Source: Rhodoferax sp. UBA5149
GTDB lineage: Bacteria; Pseudomonadota; Gammaproteobacteria; Burkholderiales; Burkholderiaceae_C
Assembly: GCF_002413825.1 (NCBI RefSeq)
Contig: NZ_DHXT01000181.1
Span: 8,899-21,342, forward strand
DNA: 12,444 bases
Direction of reading: 5' to 3'
Shown here: one piece after another, positions 5,356 to 12,444 of the stretch
Layout: the number at the start of each line of letters is the position of its first letter
Position numbering within the stretch: the first letter of the stretch is position 1
The notes under the pieces: model-generated
What the model saw: the letters and a program-made list of their open reading frames with translations, nothing else
Told to the model about the DNA's origin: nothing
Database searches by the model: none
Program-made: the position numbers and the translations under genes

Positions 5356-6465
5356 ATGAAAAAACCCATTCGACGCATCGCCCTCTCTATCGGCGGGGGC
5401 GATGCGCCCGGCCTCAATGCGGTGATCCGGGCGGCGGTCACGGCCGCAGCCAACCGGGGCTGGGAGTGTGTCGGCATCCGGGACGGCTTCAATGGCATCT
5501 TGCAGCCCACGCATTACCCCAAGGGCGGTGTGGTGCTGCTCACGCGCGATCAGGTGCGCGGCATTGCTCACCTGGGCGGCACCATCCTGGGCACCACCAA
5601 CAAGGGCAACCCGTTTCACTTTCCCACGCTCAATGCCGACGGCACGGTGAACGACACCGATCGCTCCGATGAGTTGCTGGCCTACTTCAAGCGCGAGGGC
5701 ATCGACGCCCTGATCTCGGTCGGCGGCGATGGCTCACTCACCATTGCCAACGAGTTGCATCGCAAAGGCCTGCGCGTGGTGGGCGTGCCCAAGACCATCG
5801 ACAACGACCTGGACAAGACCTTCACCACCTTTGGTTTTGACACCGCCGTGTCATTCGCCACCGAGTGCCTGGACCGCCTGCACAGCACGGCCGAGAGCCA
5901 TCACCGGGTGATGGTGGTGGAAGTGATGGGGCGCTATGCGGGCTGGATCGCGCTGCATGCGGGCATCTCGGGCGGGGCGCACGCCATTCTCATCCCCGAG
6001 ATCGCGTTTGATCTGGACCAGGTGGCCGCCAAAATTCGTGAACGCGACGCCGAGGGGCGCATGTATTCCCTGGTCATGGTGGCCGAAGGGGCGCTGCCAC
6101 TGCATGGCCAGCGCGCGGTGCTGGCACCGGCCGAAATCGGGCACGCCGAGCGTCTGGGTGGCATTGGCGAGCACGTCACCCGCGAGCTGGCCCAACGTAC
6201 CGGCAAAGACGCGCGGGTCGTGGTGCTGGGTCATTTGCTGCGCGGCGGCAGCCCGACTTCGTTTGACCGGCTCGCCGCCTTGCGTTTTGGCAGCGCCGCC
6301 GTGCGCGCGCTCGAAGCTGGCCTGTCGGGCGTGATGGTCGCACTGGCGTTTCCCAATGTGAACTATGTCAATCTGGAAGAAGTGGCCGGACGCATGAAGG
6401 CCGTGCCGCTAGACTGCGACACGCTGCAGACCGGGCGCGATCTGGGCGTGTGCTTCGGCGACTGA
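5356..6465 (+). CDS. pfkA: 6-phosphofructokinase (phosphoryl donor uncertain)
   Basis: It phosphorylates fructose 6-phosphate to fructose 1,6-bisphosphate in glycolysis, in the cytosol. The 369-residue protein carries the family motifs in order: GGGDAPGLN (13-21), GGDGS (123-127), PKTIDND (145-151, with catalytic Asp149), VEVMGR (188-193), MVAEGA (241-246) and LGHLLRGGSPTSFDR (291-305, sugar-phosphate binding). Two residues bear on the donor. Position 126 (E. coli Gly104) is Gly, as in ATP enzymes. Position 146 (E. coli Gly124) is Lys, as in pyrophosphate-dependent enzymes. The Gly/Lys pair occurs in several ATP-using members of the wider family, so ATP is more likely, but pyrophosphate cannot be excluded. 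The protein is longer than E. coli PfkA (320). The ATG at 5356 has only a weak gagg about 11 bases upstream. The gene stands 62 bp after the arsR remnant. Confidence 0.9.
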   Translation: MKKPIRRIALSIGGGDAPGLNAVIRAAVTAAANRGWECVGIRDGFNGILQPTHYPKGGVVLLTRDQVRGIAHLGGTILGTTNKGNPFHFPTLNADGTVNDTDRSDELLAYFKREGIDALISVGGDGSLTIANELHRKGLRVVGVPKTIDNDLDKTFTTFGFDTAVSFATECLDRLHSTAESHHRVMVVEVMGRYAGWIALHAGISGGAHAILIPEIAFDLDQVAAKIRERDAEGRMYSLVMVAEGALPLHGQRAVLAPAEIGHAERLGGIGEHVTRELAQRTGKDARVVVLGHLLRGGSPTSFDRLAALRFGSAAVRALEAGLSGVMVALAFPNVNYVNLEEVAGRMKAVPLDCDTLQTGRDLGVCFGD

Positions 6466-6469
6466 AGCT

Positions 6470-6490
6470 CGGCGGTTGGGGGCCGTTTTT
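6470..6490 (+). terminator. Weak terminator-like hairpin after the phosphofructokinase gene
   Basis: A short stem cggc/gccg (6470-6473 with 6482-6485) is followed directly by TTTTT (6486-6490), 4 bp after the stop. The 4-bp stem with a G-rich 8-nt loop is short, so termination may be partial. Confidence 0.4.
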
Positions 6491-6527
6491 GCAACGTCAA
6501 CCAGCCCTCAGGACACGAGACGCGCAG

Positions 6528-6561
6528 ATGACTCGGGCCTGAGCAAGGACATGGGAGTCAT
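6528..6561. promoter_or_regulatory. Inverted repeat upstream of the MDR gene
   Basis: atgactc (6528-6534) and gagtcat (6555-6561) are exact inverted copies 20 bp apart, about 50 bp before the MDR start at 6608. It could be an operator half-site pair or an untranslated-leader hairpin; no regulator gene is adjacent. Confidence 0.25.
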
Positions 6562-6607
6562 GTTCCAATGGCTCCGCAAACCCACCTTTCTATCCTTGGA
6601 GAACCCT

Positions 6608-7585
6608 ATGCGCAGTGTCGTTTTTGAATCCTTTGGTGACCCGTCCGTCGTGCTGACCCTGGCCGATCGGCCCCTGCCCGAGCCAGCGGCCGGCCAGGTG
6701 CGGGTGCGCATGACCATGTCACCCATCCACAACCACGACCTCGCCATCATCCGCGGCGTCTACGGCTACAAGCCGCCCCTGCCGGCGGTGCCGGGTACCG
6801 AAGCCGTCGGTGTGGTCGATGCGCTGGGCGAAGGTGTATCGCACTTGAGCAAAGGCCAGCGCGTCATGATGGCCGGGGCCACGGCGACCTGGGCGGAATA
6901 CTTCCTGGCCCCTGCGGCGAAGCTGATTCCCGTGCCCGATGCGGTGCCCGATGCGCTGGCCTGCCAGCTGATCGCGATGCCGCTGTCCGCCACCATGTTG
7001 CTGGAAGACCTGGCTCTCAAGCCCGGTGAATGGATGGCACAAAACACCGCCAATGGCGCCGTCGGAAAAACCGTGGCCATGCTGGCGCAAGCGCGCGGTG
7101 TCAATGTCGTGAACCTGGTGCGCCGCGACGCCGGCGTGGCGGAACTCGAAGCGCTGGGCATCCGCCACGGCGTCTCGACCGAGCAGCCCGGCTGGGAAGC
7201 CCGCGTGAAGGAAATCACCGGTGGCGTGCCCATCATCCGCGCCGTGGACTCGATTGGCGGTGATGCCGCCAACCAGATCATGAATGTGCTGGCCGTGGGG
7301 GCGACGCTGGTGTCCTTCGGCGCGATGTCCGGCAAACCGCTGGTGATCGGGGCCGACAACCTGATTTTCAAACAGGCCACCGTCCGGGGTTTCTGGGGTT
7401 CCAAGCGAACCGAGACCACGCCACCAGCAGACTTGGGTCGCATGATTGGCGATCTGATCCGGCTCGCCGCCAGCGGTGAACTGCGTCTGCCGGTCGAGGC
7501 CTCCTTCGATCTGGCGCAAGCGGCGCAGGCCGCCGCCGCCAGTGCCGTGCCGGGGCGCGCGGGCAAGATCACGCTCACCGCTTGA
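6608..7585 (+). CDS. MDR-family oxidoreductase, MECR/Etr1-like enoyl-thioester reductase
   Basis: A 325-residue medium-chain dehydrogenase/reductase without zinc ligands. The N-terminal GroES-like half has MSPIHNHDLAIIRGVYG (37-53) and PAVPGTEAVGVV (59-70), matching the layout of mitochondrial-type 2-enoyl thioester reductases; Tyr52 aligns with their catalytic tyrosine. The Rossmann half has NTANGAVGKTVAMLAQ (146-161) and VVNLVRR (167-173), whose paired arginines suit NADPH. Such enzymes reduce trans-2-enoyl-ACP or -CoA to the acyl form; the related quinone reductases are the alternative. I chose ATG 6608 because GGAGAA sits just upstream and the family N-terminus begins there; the frame is open further upstream to 6476, but that extension resembles no domain. 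The gene is convergent with the protease gene, with only 4 bp between the stops. Confidence 0.8.
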   Translation: MRSVVFESFGDPSVVLTLADRPLPEPAAGQVRVRMTMSPIHNHDLAIIRGVYGYKPPLPAVPGTEAVGVVDALGEGVSHLSKGQRVMMAGATATWAEYFLAPAAKLIPVPDAVPDALACQLIAMPLSATMLLEDLALKPGEWMAQNTANGAVGKTVAMLAQARGVNVVNLVRRDAGVAELEALGIRHGVSTEQPGWEARVKEITGGVPIIRAVDSIGGDAANQIMNVLAVGATLVSFGAMSGKPLVIGADNLIFKQATVRGFWGSKRTETTPPADLGRMIGDLIRLAASGELRLPVEASFDLAQAAQAAAASAVPGRAGKITLTA

Positions 7586-7589
7586 TCCC

Positions 7590-9029
7590 TTAAAACTGAA
7601 GCTGGGGAAAGCTGGAGAATTGCACCCCGAGCACCATTTGGGCCCAAATTCTGCGGGAGCGCTGCACTGCGGCGCAGCGCCCGTCAGCCAGGCCTTGCGC
7701 ACACGCGGCTTCCAGGTTGAAGGTCGCGACGCTGGCGTCGTTGTTCACCGCGGCGACCCCCAGCAGGCTGCGGCCGTTGCTGGCCAGCGTTTCGAAGTAA
7801 TACTTGTCAGGCAGTGGCACGCCACCCTGGTACACGCTGCGCAGAATGGCCTTGCGGTTGATGGTGACGCCGAAGCGGGTCATCGGCTGCAAGTAGCTCC
7901 AGGCCGGGTCCAGCGCCGCCACCGCGTTGCCACCGTATGCCACCAGTTGCTGCTCGAACGCAAGCGCCTGCATTTGCGACTCCACCGGGCTGGCAAGTGC
8001 CTTGATCTGGATCTTCATCGACATCCGGCGATCGCCCGTGCTCACCACGATGAAACTACCCTGGGAAGCAAGCCGCGCGCCTTCGGGCACCACCACGGTC
8101 GCGCCGGAGGCGGCATCCTGGTAGACGTCGTAGCGGAAAGAGTTCGGATTGAATGCCTGGAAAAACCGGGTGAGCTGGGTCAGCCCGAGCTGGTCATCCG
8201 CGGTGGCCGTCAACTGCTGGTAAGTGCGGCTTCGCACTTTCGTCAAACCGAAGCGGCCAAAGGTTTGAGTGGGCTCGACACCGGCCTGCAAATCAGCCGC
8301 AAACAGCTCGGCGACGCGCGGCGCGCCCGGCACCTTGCTGACGGTCGACTGGGCCAGGCGTTGCAGCTGGCTGGCGGGGATGCCCCAACTGATGCCGATG
8401 GCGCCTTCCTCCAGCCCCCCGTCGACGATGCCGACGACGCGCCCCTCGTTGTCAATGATCGGGGCGCCGGACAGGCCGGGCACCAGATTGCCTTCCAGGT
8501 TGAGGATCTCGATGCTGGTGCTCGGGTAGTCGGTTATCTGGCGTAGCACTTTCGGCGGAAGAATAGTACGCAACTGGTTGCCGCCAAAGCGGACCTTCAC
8601 CCCGGTGTTGCTGTAACCGGCGATGTTGAGCGGAAAGCCCAGGGCGTCCAGCGATTGGTTGACGCTCGGTGCCGTCGTGTTGAGCGCCAGCGGCTTGCGG
8701 GCTTGCGGCGTCAGCAGCCGCAGCAATACCAGGTCAGACTCCTTCAGCACCTTTTCCACCACGGCGGCGGTAGACGCCACGATGCGTCCGTCAGACCCGA
8801 CATAGTGCGCGGTGATGCGCTGCTTGCCGTCCACCACGTGCAGGGAAGTGACGGCGTGCGACGCGTCATGCCACAGGAAACCCGAGGCCGCATTGTTGTC
8901 GGCCTCGATCTTGATGAGCGATTCACTGGTGCGCCGAAACACCTCCGCGATCTGCGCCGCGGCTGGACCGGGCAGGCACAACAGCGCAGCCGCTGAAGCG
9001 GCCAGCAGCGCCGTCAACGCCCGACGCAT
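7590..9029 (-). CDS. Exported trypsin-like serine protease with an uncharacterised C-terminal domain
   Basis: A 479-residue protein with a Sec signal peptide (MRRALTALLAASAAALLCLPGPAAA, cleavage probably near 25), so it acts in the periplasm or outside the cell. Residues about 34-225 form a trypsin-like domain: His64 (TSLHVV), Asp99 (ESDLVLLRL) and Ser187 (PGLSGAPII), the full catalytic triad, with GLSGAP in place of the common GNSGGP; GISWGIPASQL (212-222) follows as in HtrA-type (S1C) enzymes. Residues about 240-479 show no PDZ domain I can recognise and no family I know. They hold two cysteines late in the protein (in EAACAQGLADGRCAAVQ). The start overlaps the end of the upstream membrane-protein gene by 16 bp, so the two are surely one transcription unit with coupled translation. 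It could be a regulatory protease, a degradative one, or an inactive binder; the triad argues for activity. Confidence 0.83.
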   Translation of the reverse strand: MRRALTALLAASAAALLCLPGPAAAQIAEVFRRTSESLIKIEADNNAASGFLWHDASHAVTSLHVVDGKQRITAHYVGSDGRIVASTAAVVEKVLKESDLVLLRLLTPQARKPLALNTTAPSVNQSLDALGFPLNIAGYSNTGVKVRFGGNQLRTILPPKVLRQITDYPSTSIEILNLEGNLVPGLSGAPIIDNEGRVVGIVDGGLEEGAIGISWGIPASQLQRLAQSTVSKVPGAPRVAELFAADLQAGVEPTQTFGRFGLTKVRSRTYQQLTATADDQLGLTQLTRFFQAFNPNSFRYDVYQDAASGATVVVPEGARLASQGSFIVVSTGDRRMSMKIQIKALASPVESQMQALAFEQQLVAYGGNAVAALDPAWSYLQPMTRFGVTINRKAILRSVYQGGVPLPDKYYFETLASNGRSLLGVAAVNNDASVATFNLEAACAQGLADGRCAAVQRSRRIWAQMVLGVQFSSFPQLQF

Positions 9030-9679
9030 AGCGCCTCCACGACCGAGCGCAACAAGGCCATCCGCGCTTTCTCGTCGGCCAGCTGCTGGTTGATGGCGGT
9101 GGCAATGCGCAGCAGCACGGGTTTGTCCATCGCCTGGTAGGCTGCCATGGCCGCTGCCATGTCCTTGTAGCGGTCAACGCTCAGGCGCTCGCAGCTGTCG
9201 GTGCTGTCGGCGAACAGCGTCGTGTTGCGCAGCATCGTAGCGGCATCGGAGACCTTGGCCTCTTGCGCCGACTTGGCCACGGGCGAGCCCGCGTCCAGCG
9301 TGTGCAGCACCGCCAGCTTTCGAGCCTCCTGCGGGCTGAAACCAAGCGCCTTCAACTCGTCGACCTGTTGCAGCAGCGTGGGCGGGGGCGGCGACAGCGC
9401 ATTGTGCGTGCGCAGGTAAATGCCGCCCAACAAACTCAACACGCAGGTAAAACCGAACACGCCGGAACGTAGCGCGGCCAGCTTTCTTTGCGCCGCGCTG
9501 ACGGGTTCGGCGGGCGCGTCGGCCGCCTCCTTGGCGTGGACGCGAATGCCGACCAGCGAGGCCAGCAGCGCCGCCAGTGCGCCTACGACCAAGCCGACGA
9601 CGGGCGACGAGGACAGCCCCAGCAGCAGGCCCAACAGCAAGCCTGTGCCTGCGCCAGAAAAAATCTGTAGTGCCACCAT
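9014..9679 (-). CDS. Three-helix membrane protein of unknown function, first gene of the protease operon
   Basis: I do not recognise this 221-residue protein. It has a glycine-rich hydrophobic pair, about 5-22 (IFSGAGTGLLLGLLLGL) and 26-45 (PVVGLVVGALAALLASLVGI), a basic loop (46-71) and a third helix at about 73-89 (GVFGFTCVLSLLGGIYL). The basic loop suggests a cytoplasmic loop, putting the remaining 130 residues in the periplasm. That soluble part starts with a Pro run, is helix-rich and has Cys163 and Cys218, which could form a disulfide. I chose ATG 9679: it has GGGAG 8 bases upstream and lies downstream of a good promoter, while a TTG in the same frame at 9736 falls inside the -35 box. 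The 16-bp overlap with the protease gene suggests a joint role, for instance as a membrane anchor, substrate or inhibitor of the protease; this is inference. Confidence 0.72.
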   Translation of the reverse strand: MVALQIFSGAGTGLLLGLLLGLSSSPVVGLVVGALAALLASLVGIRVHAKEAADAPAEPVSAAQRKLAALRSGVFGFTCVLSLLGGIYLRTHNALSPPPPTLLQQVDELKALGFSPQEARKLAVLHTLDAGSPVAKSAQEAKVSDAATMLRNTTLFADSTDSCERLSVDRYKDMAAAMAAYQAMDKPVLLRIATAINQQLADEKARMALLRSVVEALCVGR

Positions 9680-9687
9680 CGTATGAC

Positions 9688-9692
9688 TCCCA
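9688..9692 (-). promoter_or_regulatory. Ribosome binding site fixing the start of the membrane-protein gene
   Basis: On the minus strand GGGAG precedes the ATG at 9679 by 8 bases. Part of it can pair in a 5-bp hairpin (cccag 9689-9693 with ctggg 9700-9704 on the plus strand), which could dampen translation. Confidence 0.6.
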
Positions 9693-9707
9693 GTGCGACC
9701 TGGGCCA

Positions 9708-9736
9708 CTTTTACCAGAGGGTGATTCAAATGACAA
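9708..9736 (-). promoter_or_regulatory. Sigma-70-like promoter of the membrane-protein/protease operon
   Basis: On the minus strand TTGTCA (9736-9731) and TAAAAG (9713-9708) are separated by exactly 17 bp. Transcription would start near 9700, about 20 bases before the ATG at 9679. The -35 is five of six to consensus and the -10 four of six. Confidence 0.55.
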
Positions 9737-9862
9737 GCTGCGCTCGCGGGGCTTGATACCCGATAGCCGCCGCGCTGAGCCGGCACGGAAATTATTTCAA
9801 CCCGGCGCGCCTCGTTTTCAAACCACCGGATTAACTCGGCCGTTACCATTGATCCCAACAAC

Positions 9863-9867
9863 AGGAG
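9863..9867 (+). promoter_or_regulatory. Ribosome binding site of the lactate-dehydrogenase-like gene
   Basis: AGGAG lies 6 bases before the ATG at 9874 and supports this start. I could not find a convincing promoter in the preceding 130 bp, shared with the divergent operon. Confidence 0.75.
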
Positions 9868-9873
9868 ACCTCC

Positions 9874-11022
9874 ATGCCCGTGATCACCAACATCGAAGAT
9901 CTGCGCGTTCTGGCGCAAAAACGCGTACCTCGCATGTTCTACGATTACACCGACTCCGGCTCATGGACTGAAAGCACCTACCGCGCCAATGAGGCTGATT
10001 TCCAGAGCATCAAGCTGCGCCAGCGCGTGGCGATCAACATGGAGAATCGGAGCACGGCCAGCACCATGGTGGGGCAGCCGGTGGCCATGCCGGTGGCGAT
10101 TGCCCCGACCGGTCTGACCGGCATGCAACATGCCGACGGCGAAATTCTGACGGCCCGCGCAGCCAAGAAATTCGGCATTCCCTTCACGCTCTCGACCATG
10201 AGCATTTGCTCGATCGAAGACGTGGCCCAGGAAACGGGCGGCCACCCTTTCTGGTTTCAGCTCTATGTGATGAAAGACCGCGACTACATCGAGCGCCTGA
10301 TTGACCGCGCCAAAGCCGCCAACTGCTCGGCACTGGTGTTGACGCTGGACTTGCAAATCATCGGCCAGCGCCACAAGGACCTGAAAAACGGCCTGAGCGC
10401 ACCGCCCAAGCTCACCGTGACGAACATCATCAACATGATGACCAAGGTGCGCTGGGGCCTGGGCATGCTGGGCACCAAACGCCATGGCTTTGGCAACATC
10501 GTGGGCCATGTCAAGGGCGTGGAGAGCATGGGCTCACTCTCGGAGTGGACCGCCAGGCAGTTCGACCCGACGCTGAACTGGGGCGACGTGGAGTGGATCA
10601 AGAAACGCTGGGGCGGCAAGCTCATTCTCAAAGGTATTCAGGATGTGGAGGACGCCAAAATCGCAGTCAACTCAGGCGCGGATGCCCTTATCGTCTCGAA
10701 CCACGGCGGGCGCCAGCTCGACGGCGCCGAATCCTCCATCCGCGCCCTGCCGCAAATCGTGGACGCGGTGGGCAAAGAGATCGAGGTGCATATGGACGGC
10801 GGCATTCGCTCGGGCCAGGACGTGCTCAAGGCACGCGCCCTGGGCGCGCAAGGCACCTACATTGGCCGCGCCTTCCTGTACGGGCTGGGCGCCATGGGCG
10901 AGCAAGGCGTGGACAAGGTCCTCGAAATCATCCACAAAGAGCTGGACCTGACCATGGCCTTCTGCGGCCACACCAACATCAAGACCGTGGACAAAGGCAT
11001 TTTGTTGCCGGGGACATTCTGA
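9874..11022 (+). CDS. lldD: FMN-dependent alpha-hydroxy-acid (L-lactate-type) dehydrogenase
   Basis: A 382-residue TIM-barrel flavoenzyme that oxidises an L-2-hydroxy acid, most likely L-lactate to pyruvate, passing electrons to the quinone pool (or to oxygen in oxidase members). Visible active-site elements are Tyr25 (MFYDYTDSGSW), the FMN segment AIAPTGLTGM (75-84), QLY with Tyr131, TLDLQIIGQRHKD (157-169), LKGI with Lys253, SNHGGRQLDGA (275-285) with catalytic His277 and substrate-binding Arg280, and the FMN-phosphate segments MDGGIRSGQDVLKA (307-320) and GR at 331-332. The length is normal for the family. No signal peptide is seen; LldD-type members sit on the inner membrane face. No lldR or lactate permease is in view, so L-lactate is the best guess and mandelate, glycolate or another 2-hydroxy acid remains possible. 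It is divergent from the protease operon and convergent with the chemotaxis receptor. Confidence 0.88.
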   Translation: MPVITNIEDLRVLAQKRVPRMFYDYTDSGSWTESTYRANEADFQSIKLRQRVAINMENRSTASTMVGQPVAMPVAIAPTGLTGMQHADGEILTARAAKKFGIPFTLSTMSICSIEDVAQETGGHPFWFQLYVMKDRDYIERLIDRAKAANCSALVLTLDLQIIGQRHKDLKNGLSAPPKLTVTNIINMMTKVRWGLGMLGTKRHGFGNIVGHVKGVESMGSLSEWTARQFDPTLNWGDVEWIKKRWGGKLILKGIQDVEDAKIAVNSGADALIVSNHGGRQLDGAESSIRALPQIVDAVGKEIEVHMDGGIRSGQDVLKARALGAQGTYIGRAFLYGLGAMGEQGVDKVLEIIHKELDLTMAFCGHTNIKTVDKGILLPGTF

Positions 11023-11030
11023 TACCTTGC

Positions 11031-11071
11031 GGGACAGACCGCAGCGACACGAAGTGCGCCAGCTCTGTCCC
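11031..11071. terminator. Hairpin between convergent lldD and chemotaxis-receptor genes
   Basis: Perfect 8-bp arms gggacaga (11031-11038) and tctgtccc (11064-11071) enclose 25 nt that can partly fold (gcgacac gaa gtgcgc). It starts 8 bp after the lldD stop and ends 9 bp before the receptor stop on the other strand, the right place for a bidirectional terminator, though without T-runs. The ggggacaga...tctgtccc style also resembles REP-like elements of proteobacteria. Confidence 0.5.
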
Positions 11072-11080
11072 CAACTGATA

Positions 11081-12444
11081 TCAGCTGTTGCCAAGGCGGC
11101 GCTGGTCGCGCTTGGCAAAGGATGGCGTCTTCGGTTTGTTGGCGCGCACCGCCGCCACCTGCGCCACCGGGCGGTGGTCCTGACCAGCCCCGAGCTTGAA
11201 GACCGCGACCGACTGCACCAGTTCCTGCGCCTGGCCGCTTAGGCTGCCCGCGGCGGCGGCCATTTGTTCGACCAGCGCGGCATTCTGCTGGGTCGCCTGG
11301 TCCATTTGCGTCACGGCCTCGCCTACCTGCCCCACCGCTGCGGACTGCTCGCTGCTGGCGGCGTTGATTTCACCCATGATGTCCGTCACACGCTGAATCG
11401 AACCTACCACTTCTCTCATGGTGGCGCCAGCCTGATCCACCAGGGCGCTGCCCTGCTCCACGCGTTCCACGCTGGCGTTGATCAGGTTCTTGATTTCCTT
11501 CGCTGCGTCGGCACTGCGACCGGCCAGCGACCGCACTTCGCTGGCCACCACGGCGAAGCCGCGACCTTGCTCGCCCGCACGGGCGGCCTCGACCGCAGCG
11601 TTCAGCGCCAGGATGTTGGTCTGGAAGGCAATGCCGTCAATGACTTGAATAATGTCGGATATCTTGCGCGAGCTGTCGTTGATGCCCTTCATGGTTTCCA
11701 CCACCTGGCTCACCACTTCGCCACCCCTGACCGCGACGGTAGAAGCACTCACAGCCAGTTGATTGGCCTGGCGCGCGCTGTCGGCATTTTGTTTGACCGT
11801 GGCGCCGAGCTGCTCCATGGAGGCAGCGGTTTCTTCCAGCGCGCTGGCCTGGCTTTCAGTGCGCGCCGATAAGTCGTTATTGCCTTGGGCAATTTCGGCG
11901 CTCGCCGTGGCAACGCCTTCCGCGCCGTGCCGCACATTGGAGACAACCTGGGCCAAGCTGCTCTGCATCGCGCCAAGGTGCGCCATCAAGCTGCTGCTGT
12001 CGCCCACGCCGACATGAACCGTTTGTGTGAAATCACCTTGCGCCACGGCGCGCGCCAGATCAGCCGCCGCCTGCGGCTCGCCACCGAGTTCCTTTAACAA
12101 ACTGCGCGTGATCGCCCATCCGATCAGCACCGCCAGCAGCAGCGAAACCAGGCCCAAGCCAAGCAGGGTGGTGCGCGCTTGCGAATAGGTAGCGTCGGCT
12201 GTCTTGGCGGTCGAGTTGATAAGCTCCACTTGAAGCTCAATCAGCGCCGTCGTCGCAACTTTGTAGGTCGCCAGAACAGGACGCAACTCCAGACTCAGAT
12301 AGGTTTTGGCCTCTTCCCGCTTGTCGGCCATGATGAGCGCAATGAGCGCCTCCTGCCCCGCGATGTATTTGACCCGTTGATCCATCACCTGTTGCAGCAA
12401 CTCCCGGTCTTTGGGCAGGGTCAGCGTGCGCTTCAGCAACTCGA
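11081..12444 (-). CDS. Methyl-accepting chemotaxis protein (N-terminus outside the window)
   Basis: The frame is open to the right edge, so the N-terminus and first membrane helix are missing; about 453 residues are visible. Counting from the TTG at 12439, residues 1-90 are the helical end of a periplasmic ligand domain, probably a four-helix bundle (4HB) type. Residues 92-110 are the second membrane helix, 111-165 the HAMP domain, and about 170-415 the cytoplasmic coiled coil. The invariant hairpin tip reads IDGIAFQTNILALNAAVEAA (267-286), then RAGEQGRGFAVVASEVRSLAG, the site that binds CheA and CheW. A likely methylation site is ALEETAASMEQL (200-211). The tail (416-452) is basic and Gln/Pro-rich and lacks an NWETF-type CheR tether, so adaptation would depend on other receptors or on direct binding. 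The ligand is unknown. No other chemotaxis gene is in view. Confidence 0.9.
   Translation of the reverse strand, partial: ELLKRTLTLPKDRELLQQVMDQRVKYIAGQEALIALIMADKREEAKTYLSLELRPVLATYKVATTALIELQVELINSTAKTADATYSQARTTLLGLGLVSLLLAVLIGWAITRSLLKELGGEPQAAADLARAVAQGDFTQTVHVGVGDSSSLMAHLGAMQSSLAQVVSNVRHGAEGVATASAEIAQGNNDLSARTESQASALEETAASMEQLGATVKQNADSARQANQLAVSASTVAVRGGEVVSQVVETMKGINDSSRKISDIIQVIDGIAFQTNILALNAAVEAARAGEQGRGFAVVASEVRSLAGRSADAAKEIKNLINASVERVEQGSALVDQAGATMREVVGSIQRVTDIMGEINAASSEQSAAVGQVGEAVTQMDQATQQNAALVEQMAAAAGSLSGQAQELVQSVAVFKLGAGQDHRPVAQVAAVRANKPKTPSFAKRDQRRLGNS

Noticed and set aside
6476..6607. N-terminal extension of the MDR gene from 6476
   Set aside because: The extra 44 residues resemble nothing in the family, overlap a terminator-like site, and the ATG at 6608 has a GGAGAA upstream and the expected N-terminus.
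6719..7702. Long open frames on the minus strand across the MDR gene (327 and 293 codons)
   Set aside because: They lie antisense to a clearly recognisable enzyme, have repetitive His/Arg/Gly-rich composition and match no domain; such shadows are expected at high GC.
7476..8546. 356-codon open frame on the plus strand opposite the protease gene
   Set aside because: Its composition is typical antisense shadow, with no start signal, and the minus-strand gene has a signal peptide, a catalytic triad and a promoter.
9680..9736. TTG at 9736 as start of the membrane-protein gene
   Set aside because: It overlaps the -35 box of the probable promoter, has no ribosome binding site, and the ATG at 9679 has one.
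9874..12444. Lactate-chemotaxis unit from lldD and the receptor
   Set aside because: The genes are convergent with a hairpin between them and there is no sign of shared control; adjacency alone is not evidence for a lactate ligand.

Overview
The window looks like chromosomal DNA of a GC-rich betaproteobacterium, most likely a member of the Comamonadaceae (Burkholderiales). This rests on protein style (the lactate-oxidase-like enzyme, the PBP1C remnant, the AraC regulator with a membrane N-terminus), on high-GC codon use, and on two dispersed repeat types that I recall as common in that family: a CCCTTCGAC/GTTCGCCC-type repeat and a gctat...gggggctggaggcc element. The species cannot be named from this sequence.

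Layout. At the left edge (3-995) is the 3' part of a GSU2403-type nucleotidyltransferase-fold gene. Bases 996-2018 are a scar: a heavily decayed remnant of pbpC (penicillin-binding protein 1C), begun by one copy of the ~52-bp dispersed repeat, split internally by a 21-bp tandem repeat and a second dispersed-repeat copy, and followed by debris. Then come ogt (DNA alkylation repair) and, behind a likely promoter, an AraC-type regulator with seven predicted membrane helices. Converging on it is a small VOC/glyoxalase-fold gene. A 348-bp gap with a third repeat copy precedes an SRPBCC/AHSA1 gene whose downstream ArsR partner is an internally deleted pseudogene. A 6-phosphofructokinase and an enoyl-thioester-reductase-like MDR gene follow on the same strand.

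On the minus strand, facing the MDR gene, is an overlapping two-gene unit: a three-helix membrane protein of unknown function followed by an exported trypsin-like protease, with a good promoter and ribosome binding site. Divergent from it is an FMN-dependent alpha-hydroxy-acid (L-lactate-type) dehydrogenase. The window ends inside a methyl-accepting chemotaxis protein on the minus strand, convergent with it across a hairpin.

How the genes fit together. There is no single large pathway. The coherent units are the membrane-protein/protease pair, the SRPBCC/arsR pair (now broken) and possibly central carbon metabolism (phosphofructokinase, lactate oxidation). The most unusual material is the record of genome decay: two pseudogenes and three repeat copies, with the pbpC pieces still in one reading frame despite insertions and deletions. 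I found no CRISPR array, tRNA, rRNA, transposase gene or clear novel defence system. The best candidate for an undescribed functional unit is the protease/membrane-protein pair.
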